From Gilliamella sp. wkB308 (GTDB taxonomy: Bacteria > Pseudomonadota > Gammaproteobacteria > Enterobacterales > Orbaceae), in contig NZ_LZGN01000018.1 of assembly GCF_001690185.1 (NCBI RefSeq), positions 1 to 64,000 on the forward strand: DNA of 64,000 bases. The letters are read 5' to 3'. The position numbers and the translations under genes are program-made. The notes under the pieces were generated by a model, which worked only from the letters and a program-made list of their open reading frames with translations, was not told where the DNA came from and searched no databases. How positions within the stretch are numbered: position 1 is the stretch's first letter; every line of letters starts with the position of its first letter. Shown here in pieces: positions 47,168 to 57,447 of the stretch.

Positions 47168-47578
47168 TTAAAATTGAATGACACGATCTGATAAAGTGAT
47201 TGATTCAGTTAGCTCGCCTAAACCGGTTAATTGAAAATAATCCGCAATATTCTCTTCGGTTATCCCACGTCTTAGCGAAGCTGCAACACAAATTGTTAAG
47301 GGTAGATCATATTTTTTTGCTAATTCTTGCCAAGCGCTAATTAAATCAAATTCATCATTGGCAGGATCGGTATATCGATTACCATTATAAACACCATCAG
47401 CGTAAAAAAAGATATTTTTTATGGTGTGCGGTGTAGTTAACAATAAGGCTTGTGCAAATTGATACGCACAATAAGCTGATTGGGTCCCATAAGCAGGACC
47501 CAAAACAACGAGTGTATAATTCAATGAAGTAATCAACTTATTTATCTTATTTGCTTGAAGATTGTTGATTGTTCCCAT
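47168..47578 (-). CDS. tusD: sulphurtransferase subunit TusD
   Basis: TusD accepts sulphur from TusA through its catalytic cysteine, Cys97 in TICVAASLRRG. LGPAYGTQSAYCAYQFAQAL and NDEFDLISAWQELA match E. coli TusD. The ATG at 47578 has GGAG 6 bases upstream and gives a ~20-residue N-terminal extension overlapping fkpA by 32 bases; a TTG at 47536, just after the fkpA stop, would give a standard-length protein. Confidence 0.92.
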   Translation of the reverse strand: MGTINNLQANKINKLITSLNYTLVVLGPAYGTQSAYCAYQFAQALLLTTPHTIKNIFFYADGVYNGNRYTDPANDEFDLISAWQELAKKYDLPLTICVAASLRRGITEENIADYFQLTGLGELTESITLSDRVIQF

Positions 47579-48371
47579 TGTTATCTCCATCAATGCCTAA
47601 TAGCGAAATTTCAAAAACTAAAGTTGATTCTGGTAAAATCGCTGCTTTGTCTCCTTGAGCTGGATAATATTGACTACCATAAGCTAATTCTGGTGGAATG
47701 ACTAATTTGATTTTACCACCTACTCCAATTAATTGGATTCCCTCAGCCCAACCTTTAATTACTTCGTCAAGTTTAAAGCTAACGGTTTCACCACGATCAT
47801 ATGAACTATCAAATTTACGTCCGTCAACGAGTTTACCTTCATAGTGAACAATAACGGTACTATCTTTTGTTGGATGATGAGAAGAACCTTGATTAATGAT
47901 TTGATAAAGTAAACCCGACTTAGTCTGTTTTACACCACTTTGTTTAGCAAATTCTGAACGGAATTTTGAACCTGCTTCAATATTTTCTGCTTTTTCTTTT
48001 TCAAAACGCGCTTTGGCTTTTTCCATCACACGTTGACGAATAGCACTTAAAATAGCGTCAGTTTCATCATTTGATAATTGTGATTTACTATTAAATGTTT
48101 CAGTAAGTCCGCTGATGATATAATCTGGATCGATATCAATTTCGCTTTCTTTTAGAGAAGACGCAAATGAAGAACCTAATGCATAAGAATCTTTTTGTGT
48201 TTGAGTCATTGATGTCACTTTATTCGGATTGGCTGATTGTTCTGCCGACGTGATTGCTTGTTCTGCATGGGTAGTTGTTTGCTTATCTGTTGGATCACTT
48301 TTGGTATCACATCCGGTTAAAGCTAACACAATTGCGCTACTGATTAGCGTCATTCTTAAAAATAACTTCAT
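47547..48371 (-). CDS. fkpA: FKBP-type peptidyl-prolyl isomerase FkpA, lipoprotein
   Basis: This 274-residue envelope foldase has a signal peptide with lipobox LTGC (Cys21), an N-terminal dimerisation domain (SYALGSSFASSLKESEIDID) and a C-terminal FKBP domain (about 150-262) with VHYEGKLVDGRKFDSSYDRG and LIGVGGKIKLVIPPELAYGS. The lipobox suggests membrane anchoring, unlike soluble E. coli FkpA but like Mip proteins. Its position next to tusD matches the enterobacterial fkpA-tus neighbourhood. Confidence 0.92.
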   Translation of the reverse strand: MKLFLRMTLISSAIVLALTGCDTKSDPTDKQTTTHAEQAITSAEQSANPNKVTSMTQTQKDSYALGSSFASSLKESEIDIDPDYIISGLTETFNSKSQLSNDETDAILSAIRQRVMEKAKARFEKEKAENIEAGSKFRSEFAKQSGVKQTKSGLLYQIINQGSSHHPTKDSTVIVHYEGKLVDGRKFDSSYDRGETVSFKLDEVIKGWAEGIQLIGVGGKIKLVIPPELAYGSQYYPAQGDKAAILPESTLVFEISLLGIDGDNNGNNQQSSSK

Positions 48372-48591
48372 TTTAATTCTCCATATTGAATTTTTTTATT
48401 ATTATTAATATTATAACTTATTTGATATTAGATAATACAGTATTTACAAACCATTATTAGTAAAAAATTAGCCTTAACAAATCATTAACATTGTCATTAA
48501 TCCTTTCTTGATGATTAAATCATTCTTGAGTGCAAGTGGCATCCTCAGTTATAATGTAAAAAGTTTATATTAATATATAAGGATAGCTATT

Positions 48592-49038
48592 TTGACTACC
48601 GAACTTAATACCCTTGATATCGAAGAAATTATTAGTTTATTACCACATCGATATCCTTTTTTAATGGTTGACCGTGTGATTAGTTATGAAAAAGGGAAAA
48701 CACTAAAAGCAATCAAAAATGTGACGGTTAATGAACCTTTTTTTCAGGGACATTTTCCTAATAAACCGATTTTTCCCGGTGTATTAATTTTAGAAGCGAT
48801 GGCCCAAGCAACGGGTATTTTAGCTTTTAAAAGTATTGAAGAATTATCACCCGGGCAATTGTATTATTTTGCATCTATTGATAAAGCTCGTTTTAAACGA
48901 CCTGTTGTGCCTGGTGATCAGATTGTACTGGATGTGGAATATATCAAAGAGCGTCGTGGAATTGCATTATTCCATGGTGTAGCAACTGTTGATGGAAAGT
49001 TAGTTTGCGAAGCCGAGATGATGTGTGCTCGTAAATAG
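48592..49038 (+). CDS. fabZ: 3-hydroxyacyl-[acyl-carrier-protein] dehydratase FabZ
   Basis: FabZ dehydrates 3-hydroxyacyl-ACP in fatty acid elongation. The 148-residue hot-dog fold protein has [12 protein letters not shown], catalytic His54 in [11 protein letters not shown] and Glu68 in LILEAMAQ. It starts at TTG with AAGGA upstream. First gene of fabZ-lpxA-lpxB-rnhB. In E. coli lpxD precedes fabZ; here fkpA lies upstream in the opposite orientation. Confidence 0.97.
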   Translation: MTTELNTLDIEEIISLLPHRYPFLMVDRVISYEKGKTLKAIKNVTVNEPFFQGHFPNKPIFPGVLILEAMAQATGILAFKSIEELSPGQLYYFASIDKARFKRPVVPGDQIVLDVEYIKERRGIALFHGVATVDGKLVCEAEMMCARK

Positions 49039-49083
49039 TATTGATTTGTCTAAATATCCCAAAAACAGTATGAAGGAAATGCT

Positions 49084-49863
49084 ATGGCAACGGAAATACA
49101 TCCAAGTTCAGTGATAGAAAAAGGCGCCAAAATTGGTGACAATGTTAAAATTGGTCCTTTTTGCTTTATTGGTGAAAATGTTGAAATTGGTGAAGGGACT
49201 TTTTTAAAATCACATGTAGTCATCAATGGTCACACTAAAATTGGTAAAGATAACCAGATATTTCAATTTGTATCGATTGGTGAAGTTAACCAAGATTTAA
49301 AATATCGAGGCGAACCAACGCGCACTGAAATTGGTGATCGCAATATGATTCGCGAAAGTGCGACTATTCATCGTGGTACTGTACAAGGTGGCGAAATTAC
49401 CAAAATTGGCAGTGATAATCTATTTATGATTAATGCGCACGTTGCGCATGATTGTCGAATTGGGAATCATTGTATTTTGGCAAATAATGCAACACTTGGC
49501 GGACATGTTCAGTTAGATGATCATGTCATCATTGGTGGTATGACTGCAGTACATCAATTTTGTGTCATTGGATCACATGTGATGGTTGGTGGTTGTTCAG
49601 GCGTTGCGCAAGATGTTCCTCCTTATGTGATAGCACAAGGCAATCATGCCACACCACATGGCGTGAATTACGAAGGTTTAAAACGTCGTGGATTTAGTAA
49701 AGAAGCTTTACAAGCTATCCGTAATAGTTACAAAATTCTTTATCGAAATGGGCTATCATTAGATGAAGCAAAAGCCGAAATTGACGCTATTGCAAATCAA
49801 TATCCTGAAGTAAAATTATTCAATGATTTTTTTGCACGTTCAACACGTGGCATCATTCGTTAA
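49084..49863 (+). CDS. lpxA: UDP-N-acetylglucosamine acyltransferase LpxA
   Basis: LpxA performs the first step of lipid A synthesis, acylating UDP-GlcNAc. The 259-residue protein is a left-handed beta-helix of hexapeptide repeats ([20 protein letters not shown]), with the catalytic His in [10 protein letters not shown] and a C-terminal helical domain. It begins 45 bases after fabZ and shares one base with lpxB (TAATG). Confidence 0.97.
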   Translation: MATEIHPSSVIEKGAKIGDNVKIGPFCFIGENVEIGEGTFLKSHVVINGHTKIGKDNQIFQFVSIGEVNQDLKYRGEPTRTEIGDRNMIRESATIHRGTVQGGEITKIGSDNLFMINAHVAHDCRIGNHCILANNATLGGHVQLDDHVIIGGMTAVHQFCVIGSHVMVGGCSGVAQDVPPYVIAQGNHATPHGVNYEGLKRRGFSKEALQAIRNSYKILYRNGLSLDEAKAEIDAIANQYPEVKLFNDFFARSTRGIIR

Positions 49864-51047
49864 TGACTAGTCAACCAATCACAAGCCAAACAGATACGAA
49901 TAAATTATTAACCATTGCTTTAGTCGCCGGTGAAACATCTGGTGACATTCTTGGTGCTGGATTGATTCGTTCCCTTAAAAAATATCATCCTAATATTCGA
50001 TTTGTTGGTATTGCAGGGCCTTTAATGCAAGCTGAAGGGTGTCAAGCTTGGTATGAAATGGATGAGCTTTCTGTGATGGGGATTGTAGAAGTGTTGGGAA
50101 AATTACGTCGTATTTTAGCAATACGTCGTGATATTACTAAGCGTTTAATTGAATTAAAACCCGACATTTTTATAGGAATTGATGCACCTGATTTTAATCT
50201 TTCCTTAGAAGGTAAGTTAAAGCGAGCAGGAATTAAAACAATTCATTATGTGAGTCCTTCGGTATGGGCTTGGAAGCAAAAACGTGTTTTCAAGATTAAA
50301 CGTAATACCAATCTCATCTTAGCTTTTTTACCTTTTGAAAAAGCGTTTTATGACAAGTTTAATGTGCCTTGTCGTTTTATTGGTCACAAAATGGCAGATG
50401 ATGTGCCATTGGAGCCTGATCAAGTCGCAATGCGTCAACAATTAGGTATTCCGCTCAATGGTCGTTGTTTAGCATTATTACCGGGTAGTCGTCATGCGGA
50501 AGTCACCTTATTATCTGCCCCTTTTTTACAAGCAGCTCAGCTTTTACGTGATCGATACCCCGATTTGCATATAGTCATACCTTTAGTCAATGAAAAAAGA
50601 CGGCAGGAATTTGAGCAGATTAAAACGCAAATAGCACCCGAGCTGAAAGTTCAGCTGTTAGACGGTCATGCCCGTGAAGCCATGATTGCCAGTGATGCTG
50701 CGATTTTGGCATCCGGAACAGTAGCACTAGAATGTATGCTAGCCAAATGTCCAATGGTGGTGGGTTATAAAATGAAGCCATTCACTTTCTGGTTAGCCAA
50801 AAAATTAGTGAAAACTCCTTATGTTTCATTACCCAATATTTTAGCCGGTAAAGAAATTGTACCTGAGTTATTACAGCAAGACTGTACCCCTGAAAATATC
50901 GCTAATCATATTATTCCTTTTTTAGAAGGGGATAATAGTGAACTTAAAAAAACATTTTTATCATTACATCAGCAAATTCGTTGTCACGCTGATGAACAAG
51001 CAGCTCAAGCTGTACTTGATGTATTAGAGGATTCACCTTGCTGTTAG
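49863..51047 (+). CDS. lpxB: lipid-A-disaccharide synthase LpxB
   Basis: LpxB joins two acylated glucosamine units into the lipid A disaccharide. The 394-residue GT-B enzyme has [35 protein letters not shown] and a C-terminal VPELLQQDC. It overlaps lpxA by one base and rnhB by ten. A ~12-residue hydrophilic N-terminal extension precedes the conserved start. Confidence 0.97.
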   Translation: MTSQPITSQTDTNKLLTIALVAGETSGDILGAGLIRSLKKYHPNIRFVGIAGPLMQAEGCQAWYEMDELSVMGIVEVLGKLRRILAIRRDITKRLIELKPDIFIGIDAPDFNLSLEGKLKRAGIKTIHYVSPSVWAWKQKRVFKIKRNTNLILAFLPFEKAFYDKFNVPCRFIGHKMADDVPLEPDQVAMRQQLGIPLNGRCLALLPGSRHAEVTLLSAPFLQAAQLLRDRYPDLHIVIPLVNEKRRQEFEQIKTQIAPELKVQLLDGHAREAMIASDAAILASGTVALECMLAKCPMVVGYKMKPFTFWLAKKLVKTPYVSLPNILAGKEIVPELLQQDCTPENIANHIIPFLEGDNSELKKTFLSLHQQIRCHADEQAAQAVLDVLEDSPCC

Positions 51048-51631
51048 AATTTAGTTATCCCGATGCTACCTTAATTGCCGGAGTTGATGAAGTTGGACGA
51101 GGACCACTTTGTGGTGATGTTGTGACGGCAGCCGTTATTTTAGATCCCAATAAACCAATCAAAGGATTAACGGATTCTAAAAAACTTTCCGAAAAAAAAC
51201 GAGATCAATTATTTGACGTTATTAAAGAAAATGCACTAGCTTGGTGTATTGCAAGAGCTTCGGTTGAGGAAATTGATAGATTAAATATTTTGCATGCTAC
51301 CATGTTAGCTATGCAACGAGCGGTGACTGGACTTGCTATACAACCAGATTTTGTTTTAGTTGACGGTAATCGTTGTCCAGAATTTGGTATTCAAACACAA
51401 GCTGTTGTCAAAGGGGATTTACTGGTAGCAGAGATTAGTGCTGCGTCCATTTTAGCGAAAGTAACGCGTGATCGTGAAATGATAGAATTAGACAAATTGT
51501 ATCCCCAATATGGACTAGCAAAACATAAAGGATATCCCACCAAAGATCATTTAATGGCAATTGAGCTGCACGGTATCAATCATCTATATCGTAAAAGTTT
51601 TGCTCCAGTTAAAAAGTTATTACTTATCTAA
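51038..51631 (+). CDS. rnhB: ribonuclease HII
   Basis: RnhB cuts RNA in RNA-DNA hybrids and single ribonucleotides in DNA. The 197-residue protein has the metal-binding [10 protein letters not shown] (Asp17, Glu18), LVDGNR with a third Asp and [13 protein letters not shown]. It starts at TTG, with AGAGG 7 bases upstream, inside the end of lpxB. It is followed tail-to-tail by the YiiX-like gene with a 4-base overlap. Confidence 0.96.
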   Translation: MLLEFSYPDATLIAGVDEVGRGPLCGDVVTAAVILDPNKPIKGLTDSKKLSEKKRDQLFDVIKENALAWCIARASVEEIDRLNILHATMLAMQRAVTGLAIQPDFVLVDGNRCPEFGIQTQAVVKGDLLVAEISAASILAKVTRDREMIELDKLYPQYGLAKHKGYPTKDHLMAIELHGINHLYRKSFAPVKKLLLI

Positions 51632-52233
51632 GGCGACCAATGTTGATCTACTGTTATTAATAACGGTGAATTAAACATAGCAACAGGCGAAATAACGGTT
51701 TCTTGAAAGGGGATTTTATCGCCATAACGGGCTTTTAATTTTTGCTTTACTGGTGCTGATGAAAGGTTGAAATCTTTGATGTTCTGTAATTGACCAATTT
51801 CTAATTTAAGTGCTCTATTATAAATTTTCCAAACTAATTCAGAACAATAGATATAATTGTCATTCCAACCAAACCAGATATCATAAGGTTTATTTTCAAA
51901 AGTTTTTGCAACTAGCTTTAATTTATTGGTTTCCTTAAGAGATAAATTATGATCTTTAAGACGTTTGATTACATATTCTCCATTTTTTCCTCTTTCAATA
52001 AAGCTCGTTAAAGGTGTATAAACTACTTTACTCCCTGCTTCAAAAACATAAGGTTTACCATTTTTTATAAAAATGATTCCCATATGGCTATAGGGCGAAT
52101 TTGTTGCTTGTTCAACGGCTTTACTTTGACTGGATTGAGACGATTGAAAAATAATATCGCCATCTTTTGGCTGATAATTTGCTTCACAGATAAAACAGGA
52201 AAATAACAATATAAAAATTAAAATAAATCGCAT
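51628..52233 (-). CDS. exported YiiX-like permuted NlpC/P60 cysteine hydrolase
   Basis: This 201-residue protein has a signal peptide ending near CEA (residue 18). The permuted papain-like layout of the YiiX/YebB group is visible: GDIIFQSS near the start, His50 in SPYSHMGI, Glu65 and catalytic Cys130 in [12 protein letters not shown]. Family members are thought to hydrolyse amide or ester bonds of lipids or cell-wall peptides; the true substrate is unknown. Convergent with rnhB. Confidence 0.85.
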   Translation of the reverse strand: MRFILIFILLFSCFICEANYQPKDGDIIFQSSQSSQSKAVEQATNSPYSHMGIIFIKNGKPYVFEAGSKVVYTPLTSFIERGKNGEYVIKRLKDHNLSLKETNKLKLVAKTFENKPYDIWFGWNDNYIYCSELVWKIYNRALKLEIGQLQNIKDFNLSSAPVKQKLKARYGDKIPFQETVISPVAMFNSPLLITVDQHWSP

Positions 52234-52299
52234 ACTTTCCCATTATTCCTATGGTTATATTTTAAATTGACTTGAAAAATACTGTCTAAATATCTTATA

Positions 52300-52343
52300 T
52301 AAAAAAACAGCTACTGAGGATTATTTATTATCAAGTAGCTGTT
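52300..52343 (-). terminator. ndh terminator
   Basis: On the minus strand AACAGCTACT and AGTAGCTGTT form a 10-bp stem with a 17-base loop, followed by T residues, 21 bases after the ndh stop. Confidence 0.75.
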
Positions 52344-52363
52344 GTTTATTCTTCGGTTAATAA

Positions 52364-53653
52364 TTAATCTTGCTGACTAAAAATAGACGTAAATTTACTT
52401 TTATACTTCGCTTTGCAATCACGAGCAAAACGGATGGTTTTAAAGATACCCAATAAACTAGCTTGATGCATACGATATAGTAATCGATGGATAATTAAGG
52501 CAAACCAACCTTTCACACTCATTTCTTTATTGCCAATCAACTTAACCACGCCTTGGGCGGTATCATGTAAAGAAATAATGGTTCCTTTATCGGTATAGAC
52601 AAATGACTTCATCGCTTGATTGTTAATCATACTAACAATATTTCGAGCGCAAATTTTTGCCATTTGATTAGCTGCTTGTGCTGTGGGTGGAGAGGCTCGT
52701 CCACTATCTTGCATTGCATAAGCACTATCACCGATAACAAAAATATTATCGTCTCGAGTGGTTTGTAATGTCGGTTTAACAACTAATTGATTTGAACGAC
52801 TTGATTCTAAACCGGCAATTTCTTTCAAATAATCAGGCGCTTTAACGCCAGCAGTCCAAATCATAATATCGGCTTTAATGGTTTCACCTTCTTTTGGATA
52901 GAATCCATCATTTTCGGCCTTAGTAATCATGGTATTCGTTAAAACATGAATGCCGCGTTTTTCAAGGGTTTTAGTAATACTTAATGCCGTTTTTTCGGGT
53001 AACGCCGGTAAAATACGATTGGTTGCTTCAATAACAGATATATCTAAGAAATCAGCACACATTTTGTTTTTTCGACATACGCCAAAGGTTTCAACCATAT
53101 GAGGTAGTTCAGAGGCTAACTCGACACCTGTTGCGCCACCACCAACAATAGCAATGCGAAGTTTTTCATCTTTAGTGTCAGCGTCTTTATCGAGAGTTGA
53201 ACAGAAATTTGTGAATTTTGATAGCAGTATTTCACGTAAGCGAATAGCGGCATTTTGGTCATCTAAAAATATACAATGTTCTTTAACACCAGGCGTACCA
53301 AAATCATTTGAAGTACTGCCTACTGCTATAACCAAAATATCATACGATAGGTAAATGTTATTATCATTTGTATCCTTGATCAGAACTTGCTTATTTTCAC
53401 GATCAATATTGGTAAAAGTACCTTGAGTAAACTCAAAATGATGTTGCTTTGCTTGTTCAGAAAAGAAGATGTTATCAACTTGTTCATACATGGCACCTGT
53501 TGCAACTTCATGCAGTAGCGGTTTCCAAATATGGTAACTATTTTTATCGATCAGCGTTATTTCAGCTTGTTTATTTTTACCTAGCTTATCACCAAGATTA
53601 GTTGCCAACTCTAATCCACCTGCACCACCACCAACAATAATTATTTTTTTCAT
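52364..53653 (-). CDS. ndh: type II NADH:quinone dehydrogenase Ndh
   Basis: This 429-residue FAD enzyme transfers electrons from NADH to quinone without pumping protons. The N terminus has the FAD-binding KKIIIVGGGAGGLELA; a second Rossmann motif IAIVGGGATGVELASEL binds NADH; DNIFVIGDSA contacts FAD. The C-terminal amphipathic part anchors it to the membrane. With menA in the same window it fits a menaquinone-linked respiratory chain. Confidence 0.95.
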   Translation of the reverse strand: MKKIIIVGGGAGGLELATNLGDKLGKNKQAEITLIDKNSYHIWKPLLHEVATGAMYEQVDNIFFSEQAKQHHFEFTQGTFTNIDRENKQVLIKDTNDNNIYLSYDILVIAVGSTSNDFGTPGVKEHCIFLDDQNAAIRLREILLSKFTNFCSTLDKDADTKDEKLRIAIVGGGATGVELASELPHMVETFGVCRKNKMCADFLDISVIEATNRILPALPEKTALSITKTLEKRGIHVLTNTMITKAENDGFYPKEGETIKADIMIWTAGVKAPDYLKEIAGLESSRSNQLVVKPTLQTTRDDNIFVIGDSAYAMQDSGRASPPTAQAANQMAKICARNIVSMINNQAMKSFVYTDKGTIISLHDTAQGVVKLIGNKEMSVKGWFALIIHRLLYRMHQASLLGIFKTIRFARDCKAKYKSKFTSIFSQQD

Positions 53654-53987
53654 ATTTAATACCTTACAATCCTAATTTAAAATATCATACTAAATAAGTA
53701 GGTTTTTATCTATATTCTTTTGACTAATATCAATTATAAATAAAATCTATTAATATATTGATTTACAATAATTGAAAATAATTTATTTTATTAAAAATAA
53801 AATGTTTAATATTTATTGAATAGAAGACAATTAATGCCTTTATTTGGAATAAAGTGAAGGTAAACTTGTACAAATAAAGCACCTTTCGTATAATGAGTAA
53901 ATATGTTTTTACGTATGTTATCCTATTAATATTTATCTAAACATCTTGATATCTTTTCCATTTAACATCACACTTTAAAAAAATTAT
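53654..53987. other. divergent intergenic region between ndh and the HlyD/ABC-2 operon
   Basis: About 330 bases, very A/T-rich, with no gene seen. The right part holds a good promoter for the export operon (listed separately). The palindrome TATTTTATTAAAAATAAAAT lies near 53790 and may be a regulatory site or chance. No FNR or ArcA site was convincingly found for ndh. Confidence 0.5.
53866..53894 (+). promoter_or_regulatory. sigma-70 promoter of the HlyD/ABC-2 operon
   Basis: TTGTAC, 17 bases, then TATAAT (perfect -10) lies 94 bases upstream of the HlyD-family gene. Confidence 0.65.
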
Positions 53988-54959
53988 ATGAATAAAAAAA
54001 TATTTATTAGTATTGCGTTAATCGTTATTTTAATTTCAATGACGATCCTAATACGCTCACACAATAGTCAGTTAATCCTTCAAGGTGAGGTTGATGCACC
54101 GAATGTCAGTGTGGCTTCAAAAGCCAAAGGGCGTGTTCAGCTTATTCACGTTAATCGGGGTGATGATGTAAAGCCTAATGATATTCTAATTACGCTTGAT
54201 AGTCCTGAATTATTAGCGCAAGTGAAAGCGGCTGAAGCCGCACGAGATCAAGCTAAAGCTCAAGTGGCACTTTCTGAACATGGTACTCGTGAAGAAAGCA
54301 TTCGTTATTATGAAGCATTACTTGAACAAGCAAAAGTCGCTTATGATAATGCATCAAAAGAGTATGACCGTAATAAAGCAATATCTGCCAAAGGGTTTGT
54401 ATCACAGTCAATATTGGATAATGCATTAAAAACACGTGATGCTGCTTTTCAACAAGTACAATCTGCACAAGCTAATTTAGATCAAGCTAAAAATGGCGAT
54501 CGTATAGAACAGCGTGAAATTTATGCAGCAAAATTAAAAGAAGCAGAAGAGCAACTCAAGCAATTACAAATTCAATATGATGATCTTCAAGTTAAAGCCC
54601 CTGTTGGCGGTGAAATTGGCTCAATACCGGCTGAAGTAGGAGAACTATTTAATGCGAATAGTCCGTTATTAACGGTGATTCGCTTACCGGATGCTTACTT
54701 TGTGTTTAATCTTCGAGAAAATATTATGCCCAATGTTCACAAAGGGGATCGTATTAAATTAGAAGTGCCTGCATTAGGAAATAAAGAAATCGAAGCAGAA
54801 GTTCGTTATATAGCCCCAATGGGAGACTATGCAACCAAGCGTGCAACTCGTGCAACCGGTGATTTTGATTTGAAAACGTTTGAAGTCAGATTATATCCAA
54901 TTCATCATGTAGAAGGTTTACGTGCGGGTATGAGTACTTTATGGAAATTGGACAATTAA
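53988..54959 (+). CDS. HlyD-family periplasmic adaptor (membrane fusion) protein
   Basis: This 323-residue adaptor has a single N-terminal membrane anchor (about 5-23), a lipoyl-like half GEVDAPNVSVASKAKGRV, a coiled-coil hairpin (about 75-195), a second lipoyl half VKAPVGGEIGSIPAEVG and a beta-barrel domain. It should bridge inner-membrane permeases to an outer-membrane channel. Its stop overlaps the next ATG (TAATG). It resembles E. coli YhiI/YbhG. Substrate unknown. Confidence 0.92.
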   Translation: MNKKIFISIALIVILISMTILIRSHNSQLILQGEVDAPNVSVASKAKGRVQLIHVNRGDDVKPNDILITLDSPELLAQVKAAEAARDQAKAQVALSEHGTREESIRYYEALLEQAKVAYDNASKEYDRNKAISAKGFVSQSILDNALKTRDAAFQQVQSAQANLDQAKNGDRIEQREIYAAKLKEAEEQLKQLQIQYDDLQVKAPVGGEIGSIPAEVGELFNANSPLLTVIRLPDAYFVFNLRENIMPNVHKGDRIKLEVPALGNKEIEAEVRYIAPMGDYATKRATRATGDFDLKTFEVRLYPIHHVEGLRAGMSTLWKLDN

Positions 54960-56080
54960 TGTTGGACTTTTGGACACGTTTTAAAGATGCATTTAATGAT
55001 GAAGTGCCGCAAATATTCAAGCGGTTCACTTTTCATTGGTTAATGTGGATCTTACCACTGATTATTTTTGTCTTAATCAGTAGTATTTTTTATCGCGGTG
55101 TTTTGTTCGATTTACCCGTTGGCTATATCGATCAGGATAAAAGTGTTTTATCACGTGAAATTGTGCGTAATCTTAATGCGGGTGCGCATGCCAACCTGAT
55201 TAATTACGATAGCCAACTTTCCGAGGCTGAACGGGATTTACAAGAAGCAAAAATTTATGCCATATTGTATATTCCACCCAATTTTGAAGCGGATGTTTTA
55301 TCTGGTCGTCAACCTACCCCGATGCTTTATTATAATGCGTTATATTACAGTGCAGGGTTATACTCTATTATGGATTATTCGGGGTTAATTGCGGCGTTAA
55401 ATACTGAATATCGAACAACGTTAGCGACCAGTGTTGGGCTACCTGTTCCCCCACTTGCCAAAGTGAATTTCAATTATGATGGGCTATTTAATGCTAGTGG
55501 TAATTCCATGTACTTCCAACAGTTTTCGGCGGTTGTGCATTTATTACAATTATTTGTTGTTACTACAACAATCTATATTCTGTCGCAATTACCTAAGCGA
55601 ACCCGCCCTAATTATCCCTTTGTGCTTGGAAAATTAGCGCCATATACCATTTGGTATACCATGTTACTCATTTTCGAAATTGCGATGTTAGTTCTGTTTT
55701 CACATGCCAGAGTATCAGGATCTCCATTTGCGATGATGACGGTGGTGTTTTTTTATGTCATAGCGGCACAAAGTATTGGTATTTTGCTGTATACCTTTAC
55801 GAAAACGGCTATTGATGCGTATACCTATATAGGTGTGCTAGTCGGATTGGCATTAACTTACTCTGGTATTGTTGTACCCGAACTTTCTATGCCATGGATA
55901 GCCAGATTTATATCATCCCTTGAGCCATTAACGTATGCTCTAAATAAGTTATTTGACCTTTTTTTACGGCATTCAAGTTATCTTTCAGTATTAAAAACCT
56001 GCGGTATTTTAATGATCTATCCAATAATTATTACCGTGTTAGTTAGAAAACGTTTAGTTAAACGTTTGCATTCACAGTAA
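54959..56080 (+). CDS. ABC-2 type transporter permease (first of two)
   Basis: This 373-residue ABC-2 permease has a first membrane segment near 30-50, a large extracytoplasmic domain starting LPVGYIDQDKSVLSREIVRN, and five C-terminal hydrophobic helices including GIVVPELSMPWIARFISSLEP. It resembles E. coli YhhJ/YbhS. The ATG at 54959 is used (one-base overlap with the HlyD gene, GGA upstream); an ATG at 54941 is also in frame. Confidence 0.9.
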   Translation: MLDFWTRFKDAFNDEVPQIFKRFTFHWLMWILPLIIFVLISSIFYRGVLFDLPVGYIDQDKSVLSREIVRNLNAGAHANLINYDSQLSEAERDLQEAKIYAILYIPPNFEADVLSGRQPTPMLYYNALYYSAGLYSIMDYSGLIAALNTEYRTTLATSVGLPVPPLAKVNFNYDGLFNASGNSMYFQQFSAVVHLLQLFVVTTTIYILSQLPKRTRPNYPFVLGKLAPYTIWYTMLLIFEIAMLVLFSHARVSGSPFAMMTVVFFYVIAAQSIGILLYTFTKTAIDAYTYIGVLVGLALTYSGIVVPELSMPWIARFISSLEPLTYALNKLFDLFLRHSSYLSVLKTCGILMIYPIIITVLVRKRLVKRLHSQ

Positions 56081-56093
56081 GAGGATAAGTAAG

Positions 56094-57245
56094 ATGATTA
56101 AAATATTTTGGTCTTCGTTTATAAAAATATTCTTCTACATGTTAATGCGACCGATGTGGCTATTATTACTTTTATCGGTTTCTTTGATGAGCTTAGTTTA
56201 TATTAATGGCACTATTACAAATTTACCGGTAGCAATTGTTGATCAAGATCATACTGCGACTAGTCGAAGCTTAATACGTTCTTTAAACACCAGTTCTAAG
56301 ATTGAAGCTATTACTTATGAAAATTCATTACAAGCGTATGATGATATAAATAATCGTAAACTGTTTGCGGTATTTACTATTCCAAGAAATTTTGAAAAAA
56401 AGATCTTAAATGGTGAAGAAGTCACAATACCCGCCTATGGTGATGCTTCAAGCCGTTTAGCTAATGGTTTGATACAGGTGGATATTCGAGGAATCTATCA
56501 GCAAATATTAACCCAATATAATACACGGATTATGCGTAATGCTGGATTTGCCGATAAACAGATCGACATCATACTATCGCCAATTAAAGGTCAAACAGAA
56601 CCGCTATACAATGCTGGCATAAGCTTTGCAGCCATCACTTTTCCTGGCTTATTAGTGATGTTATTGCAACACTCATTTTTAATCGCTGCCACACGCACTA
56701 ACATTACGTTAAACTCCTTGCCACAAGGTAAACCGCCTAAAATTGTAATATTTGGTAGCTTATTTGGTTTATTACCAATCTGGCTTTTTTTATCCATTGT
56801 GCTTTTTGGATTATGGCCTTGGGTACTGGGTTATCGTCAGTTAGCTAGCCTTACTGAAATTTTAATCATGACATTTCCATTATTACTCGGTGCATTGGGT
56901 TTGAGTAAATTATTGACTGAGTGTTTACGCAAAACTGAAATGATCTATCTGACATTAGCATTTTTGACGACACCTGTTTTTTATCTATCCGGCACCATTT
57001 GGCCAATTGATGCCATGCCGCATTGGGTTCAATTTGTCTCATATTTATTGCCGTCAACATGGGCGACTAACATGATTGCAGGTGTGAATCAAATGGGACT
57101 TGGGCTAACAGATAATTGGCACAATATATTGATGATACTCTTATTAGGTGCGATATACAGTGTAATGGGTATTCTTGTTGCAGCATTAAGAGAAGGTCGA
57201 ATTCGCAAATTTTTCAGAAATAGAAAAATTAGTCTGAAATCTTAA
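56094..57245 (+). CDS. ABC-2 type transporter permease (second of two)
   Basis: This 383-residue ABC-2 permease has the same plan as its neighbour: a first helix, a periplasmic domain starting LPVAIVDQDHTATSRSLIRS, and C-terminal helices with LSGTIWPIDAMPHWVQFVSYL. The two are probably paralogues that form a heterodimer. No ATP-binding gene lies in the operon or elsewhere nearby, although ABC-2 exporters need one. Confidence 0.9.
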   Translation: MIKIFWSSFIKIFFYMLMRPMWLLLLLSVSLMSLVYINGTITNLPVAIVDQDHTATSRSLIRSLNTSSKIEAITYENSLQAYDDINNRKLFAVFTIPRNFEKKILNGEEVTIPAYGDASSRLANGLIQVDIRGIYQQILTQYNTRIMRNAGFADKQIDIILSPIKGQTEPLYNAGISFAAITFPGLLVMLLQHSFLIAATRTNITLNSLPQGKPPKIVIFGSLFGLLPIWLFLSIVLFGLWPWVLGYRQLASLTEILIMTFPLLLGALGLSKLLTECLRKTEMIYLTLAFLTTPVFYLSGTIWPIDAMPHWVQFVSYLLPSTWATNMIAGVNQMGLGLTDNWHNILMILLLGAIYSVMGILVAALREGRIRKFFRNRKISLKS

Positions 57246-57447
57246 CGTTAATTTTATTTTTATTTATTTGAATTAATATTCAATCCTCAAATTATTCGTT
57301 AATTGTCTTAAAAATGATGACAATTAACGAATGTTAAGCTGCGTAATGCATCACTAAAAAAGATTTGCATTATCAAAGTCGAATTATTCGTTTTTCCTGT
57401 TATGATATTTTGCTAATGTTTTAGAAAGATATCTTGTGTTGTAGTGA

